Assembly (NCBI GenBank): GCA_034509495.1
Contig: CM067508.1
Span: 26,491,886-26,555,885 of the forward strand
Source: Acestrorhynchus altus
Taxonomy: Eukaryota; Chordata; Actinopteri; Characiformes; Acestrorhynchidae
Direction of reading: 5' to 3'
DNA length: 64,000 nt
Shown: one piece after another, positions 11,025-23,228 of the stretch
Layout: the number at the start of each line of letters is the position of its first letter
How positions within the stretch are numbered: the stretch's first letter is position 1
Translations under genes and position numbers: made by a program
The notes under the pieces: model-generated
What the model was told of the DNA's origin: nothing
The model's database searches: none
What the model saw: the letters and a program-made list of their open reading frames with translations, nothing else

Positions 11025-11350
11025 TTAATTGGTATAAAGGCTCTTAACATCCACAGACTGCTCAAAAACATAGTGGTTTTCGTAAAACAAAAGTGGCTCT
11101 GCAAAAGGTTCTTTAAAAAGAGGCTCTAAAGCAATGTAGAAGAACAACTTTTGTTTTCCTATAAAAAATTTGTAATAGAAATGTGTGCATCCCATGTTGC
11201 GGCTCAAAGAACCAAAAGTGTTTCAAAAGTTTCTTGAGCAATGGTGTAGAGGAAGCATTTTCATTTTCCAATTCCTCTATTAGAAACACGGCTTTTATGG
11301 AAACAAGCGTTCTTCCACGGCATTGCTCAAAGAACCTTTTGAAGAACCTT
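11025..11350. repeat. Two copies of the 'AAGAACC' palindromic repeat family
   Basis: The inner copy (about 11218-11350) is an imperfect inverted repeat. 'caaaagtttcttgagcaatg' on the left matches the reverse complement of 'cattgctcaaagaacctttt' on the right. A second, more diverged copy at 11050-11215 shows 'aaaggttctttaaaaag' and 'aatgtagaagaaca'. Related sequence is at 31220-31345 and in the foldback element at 51760-52205. Confidence 0.65.
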
Positions 11351-11760
11351 TATTTTTAGAAGTAAGGTTCTGCCAGTGTAATTGCAGCATGGGTCAGTGA
11401 ATTGGGCTTCATTCCCACAGCAATACCATGGCCCAAAAGGTATAAGGAGTTCCAGTGTTTGATAGTTGGGCTTGTCATTGAGCTTTTGTTCAAGCTTGCG
11501 GTAAAAGGGCACGTTATTTGGCCATGCCCAATACTTTGATTTGAGTATTTGGTTTTGTTAAACTTTGCCTTTAAGCTTTTATTTTCCTTGGATACAATCT
11601 GTTTCTCAATTTCTTTAGAAACTTCTTCAAACGCAGAGCGGTTGTAATACATGCCATCTAATTTTGTTTGAACAATGGCATCCCTTAAATATTTATGAGG
11701 TCTGTTACTTTGGTAACCCACTACTGGGAAACCTCCTTCACCACTGTTGCTAATTTTCCC
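11330..11760 (-). pseudogene. Myb/SANT-like domain relic, probably from a PIF/Harbinger-type transposon
   Basis: On the minus strand, 11721 down to about 11505 reads PHKYLRDAIVQTKLDGMY, then YNRSAFEEVSKEIEKQ, then LKAKFNKTKYSNQSIGHGQ. This is the pattern of the Myb/SANT-like module that accompanies Harbinger transposases and MSANTD host proteins ('Q-x-x-LDG-x-x-RN-x-x-x-F-x-x-I' ... 'K-x-K-x-L'). After a one-base shift the next frame continues 'PFYRKLEQKLNDKPNYQ', which fits the 'W-x-YY-x-x-LD-x-x-L-x-x-x-P' tail of the same family. The leading tryptophan is lost, a frameshift splits the domain, and no DDE nuclease is present. It is flanked by the AAGAACC repeats. A decayed host-gene copy is an alternative. 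Confidence 0.5.
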
Positions 11761-14328
11761 ATTTCCTCAGTGTGCATTTGCAAGGAATGCCAAGGTAGGC
11801 CAATATAAAAGTTGGATGAATTCCAATCTGTCTGTTCTGAGTTGCACTGCTGCATATATCTGATATGTATCAGATTTCAATACCAGTAAAAGTGATCTGA
11901 ATTAGAATTCAAAATGTCAGATTCAGTATTGATTTGCTTTTCTCTCTGCCACAAAAGCTGGATTTGGGCCACTTTTACCTGCTGTATGAAAGTAGCCATA
12001 GTCACAACAACAGCTCAGTAAACTCACTAACTACTTGTGCAAACATGCAAAAAACAGGAAACCTTCCTTTTTCTATTGCAATACCCAAAACCAAAATACA
12101 AGCCATGGGGATTTTCTTTATTTACACACACTACTTTCATATGGAGGCAATTTTTGGAACTCCAAGAGCCAACCCTCCATTTAGAGATTCATATTCAAAT
12201 CTAGCACCACCGGCTAAAAGTGCTCGCTCTGTATTCACTACAATGCTTCATTTCCTTTACATGTATATAAGAGAACAATGCACACATCTAAAAGTAAATG
12301 CCACAGGGAGTCGACAGCAGAAAAAACAAGCTTTCCACGAGATTATACCATGTTAGACAAACATATCAAATGTCAAGCAGGGTATAATCGCAGTTTCATC
12401 CTGTTCCTTTGAATGTACTTTCCTCTCATGTTCTCTGAATTTCAAACAGTGACTCCCAAAGAGTTAGGCCATACAATCCTTTCCACACACCAGACTGGAT
12501 ATCTCTCATCCTCAAGGATTTCGGATGAATACTGTATGCCAGCACGCAATGACTAAGTCATACAGCTGCACACATTAAAAAAAAAAGAAAATCAGTGGAC
12601 TGCTCATGTGGAACATATTCATTTTGCAGTTCCCCAATCTCAAATAGCGCTCTTTTATCTGGGCTGTTAATTACATATCTTTTAAAACTAGTTTCCTGGA
12701 GAATTATCAGAGGATAGATCAGAATCAGACTCAGAATAATGTATCCCTTCTTCCTCATGCATTGTTCCTGCATGCTATTAAAGATCTGTCAAATAACCAT
12801 ACTCAAGTGATACCTTTAAATGGCTCATATTCTATAATTTTCATTATTTGCTCCCCATTAAATCCGTTTATTGTTATGTTAGAACATTCTAATTTGTCAT
12901 TTGAACAATATTGAGAGATGGAGGTGATATAGCTAATGTCATACACCTGAAGAAATTCATTTGTAAAATGTAATGAATAGAAATGCAATATTCTTGTCAG
13001 GAAAAGGTTTGAACACTCCTGCATTCATTGATCCTTAAAATGCATAAGATTGGAATCAGGTGCAGCACATCAGGTTAGAAAAGAAACCTAAGACATTTAG
13101 GCTACATTCAGTCTGTCATCCCAAATCCAATTCTGCCATCCCAAATGCAATTCTGCCATATCTACATTGTCTCTAGATTCATTTTTGGTAGTCTAAACAA
13201 CACACAACCACATGAAATCCAAGTGTATTGAAATCCATTTAGGATTTTTAGATTCTCGGTCTGGATTCTCTGGCTTCTCAAATCAAGTCTTTTGCATCAC
13301 TCGCAACATCAAACATGTCAAACCCAGAGTGGTGAAAGTGTGTGAATACAAGAAGAGCATGGAAACAGTAAGGCTGTGTAGTTAATGATGTTGTTAGCAT
13401 TGCAACCCAAGCAGACAGGTTTGTGATGTCCAGTCAGCAATTGGATTACAGTGTCGACAGTCATCTCATCAGATCAAATTTCCATATCGTTTGAATATAG
13501 CCTTAGTTTAGTGTACGGCAGATCCAAAGAGCTCTCTGAGATCTTCAAAAGGAAGGCTGTAGTTGCAGATGAGTCTGGGAAGGAAGTTAAAAAGATCTCA
13601 GGAAAATCATAAATGAGCAGTTTCACTGTCTGCTAAAGCATTGACAAGTGAAATAACAGCCACTGCGGTCAGGTCCATTTGCCCTAATGAGTTCATTCCA
13701 AGAGCAGCCCATAATGTACATACTTTCTACAGTAATCCTAAAATGTCATTACAGGACGTACAGGTAGCTAAACTAGTATTTTATGTGTATGTAAAGGGCT
13801 TCTCTTTTAATTAGCTGGCATGTATTTTGTTTCATGCAGAAACAATCAAGTCCAAGCTGTAAAATCTTATCTTATAGTATGATCTTATAGTATCTTAATT
13901 ATGTGGATAAATGACATCAAAAGATCATGGTTATGAGCAATGTATTCAAACGAGGACATTTCTTGTAGTATATTCTTTCTATATGTTGCAAAAGGGAAAA
14001 AGAAATGCTTGAAATACAGAAAATTATTTATAACAAAGGCCAATCAGTGTTTTTGTTGAAACTCACTGTACTGGACTGAGTGATGGGGTATCAGGTTAGT
14101 GACGTTTATAGTCTTTACCTGCTTCCCTTGTGAGGTACATTAGTTGTACACTAATAATTCTACAAAAAGTTAAAATTAAGGTTTAAAATTTATTTTTTGA
14201 TTCAAATTGATCAATGCTTGCATGAACCAATGTTAATTTATATAAAGCCAAGAGTGATCTTAAACACTCTGTACTTGGCTCTTACACCAGTAGGAAAAAT
14301 ATACAATTTTGCCAAAGCACTTAAACTT
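11761..14328. other. Intronic sequence, no element recognised
   Basis: 2.6 kb of mostly unique AT-rich sequence. A tiny direct duplication at about 13118-13160 repeats 'catcccaaatccaattctgc'. The open frame at 11934-12356 has no domain or compositional support. Confidence 0.45.
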
Positions 14329-14349
14329 AAAAAAAAAAAAAAAAAAAAA
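14329..14349. repeat. Poly(A) run
   Basis: 21 consecutive A residues. I saw no element boundary that would make it a retroposon tail. Confidence 0.95.
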
Positions 14350-15356
14350 TTACTTTTTGTTTAAATGTTGTGTTTGTCCTAGAAACATAATAAACATATC
14401 CCCAAAAATATCAAAGGTGAAACTAAATGTATTTTTATATTGTTGTGAGAGAAGCACAATAGTAACAATAAGCATGATTTAATCTGGCAGTCAGAGATTA
14501 AGACTCAGCTGTTCATTTGATAACATCATGGCAATCCAGCAGTATTTAAAGGGGGGGTTACATGATGAGAAAATGAGTGCGAACATTTGTATGAATTGTT
14601 TTCACACTGAGCTTTGTGATGGACAATTCTCAGTGGCAGCAGATAAAGTTGCCATGCCTCACAACAAAACTGCTGCCTCACAGCAGTGCCTCCTTCTGGA
14701 GAAAACTGTCAAAACAGCTTCATTTTGAACTGATCCTGAGGAGGACGGTAGTGAAATATGCCTGAGTGAATTGATACTGAATCGTAGCAAATTGAATGAA
14801 AAATTGAATCCAACTGCACGTTTGTGAATCGCCACATGAAGTGAATTTCAACACTGGTTTCAATGGGTTTCTACAGCTGTTTCAATGGGTTTCTGCAGTG
14901 AGGTTTCATTGCCATATAGTGGTTGAACGAGCAACTGCAGCATCCTCTGACCTTATGGATCACTTCAACAACTTGTAAAATATTGACCAAATGATCTGAC
15001 CACCACTCAAGTTTGCGATTCACTAAAATTGCAATACCAAAACATGGCTGTTCAGTTCTTTAATGCATCCAAATGGTGTGGAAACCAGCAACTACATTTA
15101 AAGAAAGTAATCTTTTGAACGCAGCAAAGAGCAAAAAGTCTTTGAGTGAATGTGACTGCAAAGCAGGAGAGGGCAGTGGACATGTTCCCATTCAACACTG
15201 CTGCATTTCTCTCCTGCCGCATCCAATCAATTGTATCTCCTGTCTACATCATTTTTCCCTGACATCTCATGTGCAACCCTCCCCCCCTTGCTGTCTCATA
15301 CACACACTTACAGTAAACCTCCAACCAAACATACATCAATGAAGCTCAATATACAC
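14350..15356. other. Intronic sequence, small duplication only
   Basis: 'tttcaatgggtttct' plus 'cag' occurs twice in tandem around 14860-14900. Nothing else recognised. Confidence 0.45.
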
Positions 15357-15535
15357 TCATAATCCACAACATTAAAACCACTGACCTAGTATTGTGTAGG
15401 TCTCCGTCATACCATCAAAACAGCTCTGACCCGTCAAGACATAGACTCAACAAGACCTCTGAAATCACAGCCAGCGTTGACTTTTTCAGCAGTGTCAATG
15501 ACCCTGTCACCAATTCACCAGTTAGGTTACAGTAA
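15357..15535 (+). mobile_element. Internally deleted Tc1 family A element
   Basis: 'cacaacattaaaaccactga' followed by 'agtattgtgtaggtctccgt', 'caaaacagctctgacccgtc' and 'agacatagactcaacaagac' gives the left end; then 'agcgttgactttttcagcag' and 'accctgtcaccaattcacca' come from much further inside the family. Confidence 0.7.
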
Positions 15536-16857
15536 ATCTAGTCTGTTGCAGTAACATTCAGTCAGTTGAAGTAAGGAATTCAGATTTATTTTTACTTTCA
15601 GTTCTATTAGACTTAGTAGACTTAAGTCATGCGATCAAAGTCACACGGGAGGTTGATGGGAGCACAGATATAATGATTTATTTAAAATTCGTTTGTCGTT
15701 TGCCAGCTGTACGCAGACAAAACTGATATCACCACACATGAGAAATAGGCCAAGACATCAGAGCATCTGTCAGCTCGTCTCAGAAAACTACCTGTCTTTG
15801 CTCTCTCTCATTTATTTATTTTTTACCTTTGATTGTCTCTGTATGTGTGTTTAAAAGGAATGAGAGAAAATGTTTAACCGCTAAACTGTCAAATACAGTA
15901 ATACATTATTTTCACTGCTGTACAAGGTAATTAGTATGTTTTTCAGAGGAATGTGTCACAGTAATGAAATTTTACCTGAATAAATTGTTGTTCCTAATTA
16001 ATTTAAGAGTAGAAACTCTTAAAATAAAGTATATTTATACACTATGGTGGTTGGGAAAATAAGCCTCATTGTTTGTAGAGGCTGAGACCTGAGTGAGACC
16101 TGAATAAAGGTCACTCAGGGTAAGTAGCCTTATGTAAGGCCAAGTTACTATACTTGTGGATCAGTTATGACAATGGCAAGTGTACTGGCTCAAATGTTTG
16201 GCCCAAATAAAAGTTCTAGTCAAAGATGGAAAAAAGTTAAAACCTGATGGCGATTTGGTTACGACATAATGTTGCTGATCCTGAAAAGCAGCTCATAACC
16301 TCCAGACTACATACTAGTTATGGAAATAAGTGGTGCTATGTTAAATAGGCCTCAGGACTGCAGCTTTCTCTATCAGCAAATCTGCACAAGGCTAAAAGCA
16401 TTCACAGAATATACTAAAACCAAAATCATTCAGCAAAAAGGAAAAAAGAGTACATTTGGTGTTTGGATGAATAAGTGAAAAATAGAAAATGAACGTTGAA
16501 CAATGACGTTTTTGATGATGCAATGCGATCGTAACCAGTAAACATGGAGACAGTGTGAAGGTATTTTAATCTGTCCGAAAATTACCCAAGAAAAGCCATT
16601 TGCAGAAATTGTTGTATAATTTAACATTTATCACATTGTGCTTTGTTAGAATGTCTGCTGTGATATTCAACTGTTCAGTTAAATGTTCAGTAAATATTTT
16701 TTGTTTTGTAATTGTTATTTTCTTTGACAAAACAAACATTTTTTTTTTGTTTTTCTCAACTGCTTGCTCCATTAAAAATATCCTGGACGTCCCCAGCTGA
16801 ACCAGACTGAAGGTAAATACAGTTCAGAAGCCCTGACTAGACTTAAAAAACCCAAAC
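15536..16857. other. Intronic sequence with no recognised feature
   Basis: AT-rich and apparently unique. Confidence 0.4.
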
Positions 16858-16962
16858 ACAGGGAAGTGAGTGGGGGCAAGGCTTAAATCTAACCAGTTAC
16901 AGGCTCTTCAGCTTGCTAAAATTAAAATGCACTGAGAGGACACGATGAGAGGACGGTAACAT
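16858..16962 (+). repeat. Dispersed repeat, short copy of 9190-9465
   Basis: 'acagggaagtgagtggggg' at the left and 'gcactgagaggacacgatga' at the right match the ends of the 9190-9465 copy. Confidence 0.5.
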
Positions 16963-18071
16963 TATCCAATAAGAAGAAATTAGAATAATTAGTAATTAAT
17001 CATTTTTGAGAGTTAAATCTGTAATTCTTCCCACAAGCCCCCATGAAAGGAAAATCAGTATGTTTCATTCTCATTCTCAAACAACATGGCTGTAAATAGG
17101 ATTGATCATCAATTATTTAAAATACTTTGCCATGGTTTATCATGGCAGTTGAACCCTGGACCACATATAACCTACCATGTCATATTTCTATTCTGGCCCA
17201 AAACTAGCCCAGCCGTAGGCAGCTGTGTCTGTGTTCCTCTGTTCGTAAATCATCAGTGACATTCCACAGCGATGAGCTGAATTAAAGCAGGTCAGAACTG
17301 AGCTGTGACTCCTCTGCTATCTGGGAAATATGTTAACAATTCACTCTTTCAGGATACAGACAGTGCAGTACTTGAAGAGAGAATGTGAGTTGGATAGTAG
17401 AAGAATAACGTAGAGGATTCCTTTCATAAAGATGGATGGCATGAAAAGGACTATGCCTGAAGAACCCGCAATGCAGGTTACTACAAATAAATCTTAAAGG
17501 TCCTAAAAGTGTTTGTCTGGCTGGTTTTGGTGGGTGCATTACTGCTGTTTTAGCACTTGCACACACAAAAGGAATGTACGTGTACCTAAAAAAGTGCCAC
17601 GTACACATCATTCTTGCATTAACTTTGAAAAGCGCAAAAGACGCACTTCATGAATCATGAAGTTCTCTTACATTCATTACTTATGTGCATCACAGCAAAT
17701 TCTTCCATTTATTTTTCAAAACAGCTTACCTACACAAAACCGTCCCCGTGACTGAAGATGTTATATTTAGTAACGATGAAAGATCTGAACGTGCAGCTGA
17801 AAGGAATTCAATGAGAACTTGGGCGGAATTTAATGAGCAACTTCATAATCATACAGATGGAAATGATCTCAATACCCTTCTTGTCCTCCCCACTTGTCCT
17901 TTTCTGTCTATGTCCCTCCCCTTCATCTCCCCCTCTCTGTGTCAATCTGTTGCTGTCCTCTCTCACTCTCAGTAGCCTCAGGTGTAAGCTATGGCACTTC
18001 AAAGGCCTTTCACTGGCAAAGGGAGATCAAAAGAGGTGATGCTGCCACAGGCAGAGGACAGATTTACAGTG
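16963..18071. other. Intronic sequence with no recognised feature
   Basis: Contains a pyrimidine-rich stretch at 17900-17975. The short open frames have no recognisable domains. Confidence 0.4.
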
Positions 18072-18139
18072 GGAATAAGCTGGAGAGGGAGGGAGGGAGG
18101 GATGGAAAAAGAGAGAGAGAGAGAGAGGGGGGGGGGGGG
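18072..18139. repeat. Purine-rich low-complexity tract
   Basis: (GGGA)n at 18083-18100, (GA)n at 18111-18127 and a 13-base G run at 18127-18139. The G run could form unusual structures or be error-prone in sequencing. Confidence 0.9.
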
Positions 18140-18340
18140 TGCACAGCATTCCTCACGAGGAGTCCCTGAGTAAGCGCACAGATCCACTAGAATGATCCAG
18201 AACACATGATCATAGGGGCACACCAGGGTTCATGCACACACTCAGCCAACAGTGCAAATCCAAGGAAACCACTTAAACTCCCTTAAACCAATGAAGAATA
18301 CAGCATCTTAAGGGTGGGCTACTGAGCAAAAATACATTAT

Positions 18341-18960
18341 AGGTCCAAATGTTTGTGGACACCCCTTCTAATAAATGCATTTGGCAACTTTAAGTGGCTC
18401 CCACTGCTGTCAGACATGCAAATGCACACACATAACTTTTGTTAGGGCTGGGCAATATGGACAAAATCATATCCCAATATGATATATACACAATACAATA
18501 TAAAAAATTAGGACACCCCATGAAGACCTGCTTCCTTCTTTACTACCTTAAAACATACAAATCAATATATAACAAAGCTATATAACATAGCTTGGATCAT
18601 CCCTGTAGAGAAGTATTGTTAATAGACTTTCTGGAGAAGATAAACACCAAACTACTGGCACCATGCCTAACATGGGCTAGAGGGGTATAAGCACTCCTGC
18701 TGTGGATGAGCTGTGGAGCAGTGAAACTGTCTTCTCTGTAATGATGGTGCTCCATTAAAAACTTTTGGGGTGAGTTGGACAGATGGAGATGAGGTGGGGT
18801 AAGTGTTGATAATCCAACATTCTGACCTCTGTAATGTCTCTGAATGCAATCATATCCTCACAGCAGTGATCACAGCAATGAATTATGTGTGAATATTCAA
18901 GCGGCATGGGAAGGATTATTGCAGCCACCATTAGAAACTCCACACTGAGACATCTGTTGT
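18341..18960 (+). mobile_element. Tc1 family B element carrying a nested AT-rich insertion
   Basis: Begins 'tttgtggacaccccttctaa' and 'taaatgcatttggcaactt', reaches 'gacatgcaaatgcacac', is interrupted near 18446 by 'gggctgggcaatatgg' sequence, and resumes near 18597 with 'tccctgtagagaag', 'actggcaccatgcctaac' and 'ggggtataagcac'. The tail is diverged. Confidence 0.7.
18446..18596 (+). mobile_element. 'GGGCTGGGCAATAT' element fragment, nested
   Basis: Starts GGGCTGGGCAATATGGACAA and is very AT-rich. The reverse complement of this end closes the 25950-26297 repeat (TATTGCCCAGCC). It splits the host family B element. Confidence 0.6.
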
Positions 18961-19072
18961 GATGTGTCAGCAAACATCGTGGCCCAATGTCATACTGAGA
19001 GACACAACTTCTGTATGTGTAGCTCAATAAATATTTCCCATATCAGTCAAAATCTTTAATAATTTATGATTT

Positions 19073-19118
19073 ATTTCTTCTTCTTCTTCTTTTTCTTCTT
19101 CTTCTTCTTCTTCTTCTT

Positions 19119-19149
<31 letters not shown>

Positions 19150-19190
19150 TTATTATTATTATTATTATTACTACTACTATTATTATTGGT
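19073..19190. repeat. (TTC)n then (TTA)n microsatellite
   Basis: About 24 TTC/TTCTTC units with a TTT interruption (19073-19148), followed by TTA and ACT units to 19190. The 144-codon open frame starting here is only this tract plus a SINE. Confidence 0.95.
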
Positions 19191-19283
19191 CACCTTTATC
19201 CTCCTTCTGAGCATCATTGCAATCAAGTCACTTCCTTGTGGGTGCAACTATATTTTTGATGACAAGTGTAACAGGACGAACAA

Positions 19284-19480
19284 TCTTGGGGGGTGCCATG
19301 GCCTAAAAGTCAGGGAAGCAGACTTGGGATCAAAAGGTCACTGGCTTGATCCTGAGGACCAGTATCCACAGCTAAGGTGCCCTTCAGAAATCCACTCAAC
19401 CACCAATTGCACCCTGGGTGCTGAGGTGGCTGCTTACTGGTCAAGGTGTGGTATAAGATATCTCCTTTTAGAGTTGCTTT
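19284..19480 (+). mobile_element. tRNA-derived SINE copy
   Basis: The head resembles polymerase III boxes: 'catggcctaaaagtcaggga' (A box TGGCCTA) and 'ggcttgatcctgagg' (degraded B box). The body shares 'aaggtgcccttcagaa' and 'caccctgggtgctgaggtgg' with the 50754-50995 copy ('aagtgcccttgagctgctcc', 'ctgggtactgag'). Confidence 0.65.
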
Positions 19481-20744
19481 TAAAAGATTTTGAAGCATGA
19501 GCAAACCCTGAACAATGTTTTACGCTACAAATATTTTCACAGAGATAATTCTTTTAGCATCATGGAAAAAAAAAAACAAGTGATCCAATAAAATGCATTT
19601 TATGCTGAGAATTTATACTTCTGCAGATCCAAACCTGTCTAGTGTAAATTCAGTTCTGCTGTGTCGATAATTCAACTGATGATGAAATTGTCAGGATGTC
19701 TCTATTACATAGTGATGGGTTGTGACCTTCCAAATGTTTTTGTCTCGTTACAACTTGAAGCAAAACAGCCTCTAACTGGCTTCTTTCTAGTCTGTCTGGC
19801 CCTTGCTAAGCCCCACATCCATGCAATTATTGTCCCTCTAGTGTGCATTTCTCATGTGGTGGGAGACACACTGATACTGAAAGGGGATATACTCTTTAAA
19901 ATAATCTATTTTTAATTTAAGCACTCTAATATGAGCATCTAATAGTAAACTCATATTCAGAACATTCTATGACACGACAAGAAAGAACAATGTAAGTGTG
20001 TGTGTGGGCTGTTTCATCCAGGATATGCAACAGGATCGGGTTGTATTCATTATTTTTCCTCTGATATCAACCCGAAGACAATAATCACTGATATCAGTAA
20101 GCGTCTCTAAAAGTAGCACATTGTCTTTATTTGCTGATATTCAATTTTATATGTATACACTGCATAATAACACATAGCGGATGTGCTACTAGGCAGTGTA
20201 TACACCTAAAATGCACACTGTTCTCATTATAATGCACTAGTTATTGCTGTTCCCAGACTCTCTCTCTCTAAAAGGTCTACATCTACATTTTTATTATGCA
20301 TGCAGTTGAACAAAAACTATGACACAGTAACACTGGGCTCAAAAACACAATACTGTAATGAGACCCTGAGCTGAGATAGAGCAGAGGTGAAAGAAACAAT
20401 GAGAAATACACTGCTATTTGTATTAACCTGAATACAGAGGCACCACAGTGTGGATTCTGTTTTTCGTAATGCATTGACAAAAGAAAAATAAAATAGTTTC
20501 ATTATAAGATGTTTTGTACAAAATCCAATTATTATCAAGGTGAAAGCTCTTGCTACATTGCTAAAAACATTTTGGGAGTAACCTTCACTCAACAAATAGG
20601 TTTCAACAGAAATATAAATGAACCTCACGGGAAAAGTACATACAGTGCAGACTGTACATAATTGGATAGATGACACATTTTTTTATTGAAAGGCCATAAG
20701 TTTCAAGGTTTGGCAAATGATCAAAAAGTCCCCTTACCTGAAAA
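19481..20744. other. Intronic sequence with no recognised feature
   Basis: AT-rich and apparently unique. Confidence 0.4.
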
Positions 20745-21235
20745 ACAGTCCGTACTTATAGTTGCAAGACAACATAAGTAAACCTTCTAGAATTACCTGG
20801 TTCTTTGCACTGATTATTAATAAAACTGATCAAATCAAAATCTAATTTTAATATCTGCATTGCAAAACCTCTGTGCATAGTGGTAAAATCATACCAAGTG
20901 CACAACAAGCAACCTTGAACAAACTCAACACTAACAACAAAAGCACTATAGAAGAACTTACAGACTGGGGAAAAAAAAATGTTTGTGTGTCCACTTTTAG
21001 AAATACATTGCTCTATTGTGTCCCTGGAAGGACACAATCCATGGTCAAATAAAGCAGCTGCTGTCCAAAGAAATGAAACATTTCAACCCATTTGCTGTTG
21101 ATGTTGTGCAAGGGTTTTGGTTTAATGTGTTGCCAATAAAAAGAATACCATACAACAATCTCATCCTGACTGTAAAGCATGGTGGGAGGAGCATCAGTTA
21201 GCATCAGGCTGCTTTACAGTGCAGAAATCAATGCA
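20745..21235 (+). mobile_element. Internally deleted Tc1-type element (family C)
   Basis: The left end 'acttatagttgcaagacaac' with 'aattacctggttctttgcac' and 'tgattattaataaaactgat' matches the start of the 36745-38330 copy ('gattcacctggatttctgca', 'ttgattactaataaaatgtg'). The right part, 'aagcagctgctgtccaaag' and 'actgtaaagcatggtgggag', falls in the transposase region. Middle and 3' end are missing. Confidence 0.65.
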
Positions 21236-21399
21236 GGTATAAGGCAGGTAACTCCAGGTTATCACTGTGAACATGTATATTTATGCCTATATCACAATCA
21301 TTTACAATCAAGAAATATGGATCTTGGAATGATGGAACTTTATGCAAAAAAGGATGTGAGTATTAGTTATCCATTCAATATGGGATTGATGTTGGGATG

Positions 21400-22822
21400 T
21401 TGTATAAAACATAAATGAAAACAGAACACAATGATTTGCAAATCCGTTTCAACCTATATTCACTTGAACTCACCACAATGACAAGATACTTAATGTTCAA
21501 ATGGTTCAACTTTATTATTAACATTATTATAACAACTTTATTATAACAACTTTATTATCAACATTATTTTTTGCAAAACGTTCCCAAAAAAGTTGGGACA
21601 GGGGCAACAAAACACTGGAAAAGTTGAAGAATTCTCAAAAAACACCTGTTTGGAACATTCCACAGGTGAACAGGTTAATTGGAAACAGGTGACTTATTGG
21701 GTATAAAGGCAGGATCCTCAAACGTCATTCACAGGCAAGGATGGGGTGAGAGTCACCACTTTGTGAACAACTGTGTGAGCAAACAGTACAACAACGTCTC
21801 TCAACGTGCAATTGCAAGGAATTTAGGGATTTCATCACCTACAGTCCATCATCAAAAGAAATCTCTGCAAGTAAGTGGCTGAAAACCAACACTGAAAGCC
21901 TGTGACCTTCGATTCCTCAAACAACACTGCATTAAAATCATTCTGTAACTGATAACTGATATTACCACATGGGCTCAGGAACACTTCCGAAAACCATTGT
22001 CCGTGAACACAGTTTGTCGCTCCATCTACTAGTGTAAGTTAAATCGCTACCATGCAAAGCCAGAAACACAGTCAGCTTCTCTGGGCCTGAGCTCATCTGA
22101 GATGGACAAAGTAGAAAAGTGACCTGTGGTCTGATGAGTCCACATTTCAAATTGTTTTTGGAAGTCATGGCCATCATGTCCTCCAGGCCAGAGAGGAAAA
22201 AGACTGGCCAGATTGTTATCAGCACAAAGTTCAGAAGCCAACATCTCTGATGGTGTGATGGTGTGTTGGTGTCCACGGCATGGGTAACTTGCACATCTGT
22301 GAAGGCACCATTAATGCTGAAAGGTGCATACAGGTCAGGAGCAACATACGCTGCCATCCAAGTCTTTTTCAATCCCTACTTATTTCAGCAAGACAATGTC
22401 AAGCCACATCATGCACGTCACAGCAGCATGGCTTCATAGTAAAAGAGTGCGGGTACTAGACTGACCTGCCTGCATTCCAGACCCATTGCAAATGTACGGC
22501 ACATTATGGACTGCAAAATATGACAACTGAAGTTGTACATCAAGAATTCCACCTGCGAAAAAATTAGTGTTCAGTTCCCAAATGTTTATTGAGTGTTGTT
22601 AAAAGGAGAGGTGATGTGACACGGTGGTAAACATGCCCCTGTTCTTTTTTGGAGCATGTTGCAGGCATCAAATTCCACACGATTAAATAATTGCAGAAAA
22701 ACAAAAAAGTTGATCAGTTTGAACATTAAGTATCTTGTCTTTAGAGTGTATTCAACTGAATATATACGTTGAAAAGGATTTGCAAATCATCTTTTTCTGT
22801 TATTGTTTGTTTTACACAGTGC
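21400..22822 (+). mobile_element. Nearly full-length, inactive Tc1-type transposon with ~110-bp TIRs (family D)
   Basis: The terminal inverted repeats are 21400-21510 and 22709-22822. Both, read inward, contain 'tgatttgcaaatcc', then 'tttcaac' and 'gacaagatacttaatgttca'. Between them the plus strand keeps transposase blocks in order. These are an early helix-turn-helix-like 'VSQRAIARNLGISSPTVHH' at about 21800-21860, then 'FRKPLSVNTVCRSIY', then 'HICEGTINAE' near 22290-22320, then a degraded 'QQDN'-like stretch near 22390, and finally a 'VVKRRGD'-like end near 22600. Many stops and frameshifts separate them. I found no flanking TA duplication because the outermost bases are eroded. Confidence 0.75.
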
Positions 22823-23055
22823 ACTATATATCAGGGCCACCATTTCACTGTCATACTATTTAGTAAAGAGCACCACAGCAAAGAAGTAATTTTATTGAAT
22901 TACACTTGTACAGCATTATGTTTCTGTTAGAAGTGCTGAACATCCTTCACAGCTTATAAAATAGCAGTAATCTTAATTGAAACTGGCCATAACCTTGTGG
23001 GTCCCCTTTGAGGGGATTTATGATATAATGAAAGTCATGCTAAATAATCTGAATC

Positions 23056-23161
23056 TTTCTCTCTCTGTCTCTCTCTCTGTTTCTCTCTCTCTCTCTGTCT
23101 CTCTCTCTCTCTCTCTGTCTCTGTCTCTGTTTCTGTCTCTGTCTCTGTTTCTCTCTCTCTC

Positions 23162-23228
<67 letters not shown>
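23056..23228. repeat. (CT)n microsatellite, interrupted
   Basis: About 170 bases of TCTC repeats with scattered G and T interruptions. The serine/leucine open frame through it is an artefact. Confidence 0.97.

Noticed and set aside
11934..12356. 140-codon open frame on the plus strand
   Set aside because: No domain, signal, repeat match or splice context; expected by chance in this much non-coding sequence.
19066..19500. 144-codon open frame with a long Phe/Leu run
   Set aside because: The hydrophobic run is a translated (TTC)n/(TTA)n microsatellite followed by a SINE.
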